A stretch of 64,000 nt of DNA from Pseudoalteromonas sp. NBT06-2 (GTDB lineage Bacteria; Pseudomonadota; Gammaproteobacteria; Enterobacterales; Alteromonadaceae): contig NZ_NQMR01000037.1 in NCBI RefSeq assembly GCF_002276045.1, positions 1-64,000 on the forward strand, written 5' to 3'. Positions 63,108 to 64,000 of the stretch are shown here, piece by piece (the first letter of the stretch is position 1; each line of letters opens with the position of its first letter). A program made the translations under genes and the position numbers. The notes under the pieces are model-generated. The model ran no database searches, was not told the origin of the DNA, and saw nothing but the letters and a program-made list of their open reading frames with translations.

Positions 63108-63280
63108 GGGTTTGATTCTTTAAAGGCGGTTTACCTGTAGTGGGTAAAATAGAGCCTGCATGGATAACTTGTGTATTAGACAATACCTTTGTCGAAATCA
63201 AACTTGTTGTAGCTAATGCGCAAAGGCAGATTGTTTTTAATAATGTATTCATTGAGTGCGTCTGCTTAAAAGTAAATTTT
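63108..63280 (-). pseudogene. Second copy of amidohydrolase 5' region, right part
   Basis: 173 bases matching 58706-58878 with about six differences, including the ATG (on the minus strand near 63252) and the upstream CTTAAAAGTAAATTTT. The signal-peptide codons are readable but the frame runs into the family-1 element. Similarity stops sharply after AAATTTT. Confidence 0.9.
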
Positions 63281-63336
63281 TCTTATGTAATAAATTGCGT
63301 TCAGATCAAAGCATAATAATTCCCTTGCTAACTTTT

Positions 63337-63590
63337 ATGAGCGCGACTTTCCTGAAACACTTTAATTCAATAACAGATCTTCGTATTGAGCGTTGTAAAA
63401 GCATGAGCTTATCGATATTTTACTGAACACTATTGCTCGTGTCATTTTCCGGTTGAAATTCGACGGGTAGAGCATTTATTCTAATCCTGAGTGTTGTCAC
63501 TGATTGAAACCACAGGAACAATATATCATCGCCATTGATGGTAAGACCGCACGACGTTAATTTACCACCAAAGCGATGGCGTCATTTTAA
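63337..63590 (+). pseudogene. ISAs1-family transposase remnants
   Basis: Fragments in different frames: MSATFLKHFNSITDLRIERC (the F-x-x-xxDPRx-x-RxKH start of ISAs1-type transposases) and, 180 bases on, QEQYIIAIDGKTARR (the VVAIDGKTxRxS motif with the first catalytic Asp). Most of the intervening and following sequence is missing or scrambled. Down to 63889 I see nothing else that can be named. Confidence 0.65.
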
Positions 63591-63889
63591 CAAGGCACAA
63601 TTAAATCAGCGAGTTTGGCGAGAAAAATAAGATGGCAGGGCTAGGCAATGATTATCGCTTACCCAGTTAAAATCTGAGCTTAAAATACGCTAGCTGTGAT
63701 ATACAGTATACGAAAGGCTTATTATTGGAAAGCAATGAATCATATCTAAAGCAGTTTGGATAATGGGTTTACAAAACAAACTTTCGTTGGTTTCCATTAG
63801 ACTCATGAGTAAGCACTATTAGATGAAATGAACTTATTGTTCCACAGAGACAATTCTTTTAATGATATAACTAATGGGTGCAATTGATA

Positions 63890-64000
63890 TGAGTGTAACA
63901 GTTGATCAAAATAGCATGTACATGTTGCTTAGCCAACAGCAAGAATCTTTTAAAAAGGCTGGTTATCCAGATTTAAAAACCCGAATTAGCCGACTTGATC
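63890..64000 (+). CDS. Aldehyde dehydrogenase, N-terminal part (cut by window edge)
   Basis: 37 codons from ATG at 63890: MSVTVDQNSMYMLLSQQQES, FKKAGYPDLKTRISRLD, still open at the edge. The pattern L-x-x-Q-x-x-x-F...P-x-L-x-x-R-x-x-R-L recalls the N-terminus of coniferyl-aldehyde-type aldehyde dehydrogenases. Too short for certainty. Confidence 0.5.

Noticed and set aside
1-64000. CRISPR arrays, tRNA and rRNA genes
   Set aside because: No regularly spaced short repeats, no cloverleaf or CCA-type tRNA pattern and no rRNA-like sequence noticed. The repeats present are dispersed miniature elements. A covariance-model search would be needed to exclude small RNAs.

Overview
The window looks like a chromosomal segment of an AT-rich marine gammaproteobacterium of the Alteromonadales, most like the Colwellia/Thalassotalea group. 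This rests on gene content and protein flavour (large TonB-dependent receptor with a ToxR/CadC-like regulator, Aer-like PAS chemoreceptor, MSHA-type pilin, GH109-type enzyme, many small miniature elements). I could not run a taxonomic search, so the placement is an inference.

Layout. 1-0.5 kb: end of an IS3-family element. 0.6-6.3 kb: a dehydrogenase remnant, cutA, a secreted PHP-superfamily protein with an unusual cytoplasmic N-terminal domain, and tatABC. 6.3-13.5 kb: a CadC-like membrane regulator divergent from a TonB receptor, then an Aer-like chemoreceptor. 13.5-16.1 kb: degraded AAA ATPase, sodC and a serine-hydrolase remnant. 16.2-35.8 kb: one long minus-strand type VI secretion (T6SS) operon in transcription order tssA-hcp-tssB-tssC-[miniature element]-second tssC-tssE-tssF-tssG-tssH(clpV)-periplasmic binding protein-fha-tssJ-tssK-tssL(SPOR)-tssM. 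It supplies sheath, tube, baseplate, ClpV and membrane complex, but no VgrG, PAAR or effector is present in the window. 36.5-43.1 kb: a very large CACHE/SBP/HAMP/HD-GYP receptor, an aminotransferase with a palindromic operator, a DUF2805-like gene whose C-terminal part is made of transposon sequence, a frameshifted TIGR01777 oxidoreductase and an exported peroxiredoxin.

43-58 kb is a gene graveyard mixed with intact single genes: MipA/OmpV, TonB receptor, sensor kinase, CIA30, POTRA/Fis-HTH chimera, TatA fragment, IS630 transposase, small membrane protein and XRE regulator are all broken, while a Wzx-like flippase, a YliI-like dehydrogenase, a short-chain dehydrogenase/DCC pair, a Tat-exported GH109-type enzyme and a type IV pilin look intact. 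57.5-64 kb: an exported amidohydrolase, then a kexin-like S8 protease with a companion gene resembling the Aeromonas ASP/ORF2 pair. This cassette lies between direct repeats of the amidohydrolase 5' end. The window closes with an ISAs1 remnant and the start of an aldehyde dehydrogenase.

The most distinctive sequence-level feature is three families of miniature inverted-repeat elements whose target-site duplications can be read from interrupted or duplicated sequences: family 1 (TACCC...GGGTA, TA duplication, eight copies), family 2 (TACCAAT...ATTGGTA, TTA duplication) and family 3 (AGCACCGAT..., CTAG duplication). They nest in one another, sit inside the T6SS operon, break genes, and in one case supply coding sequence.
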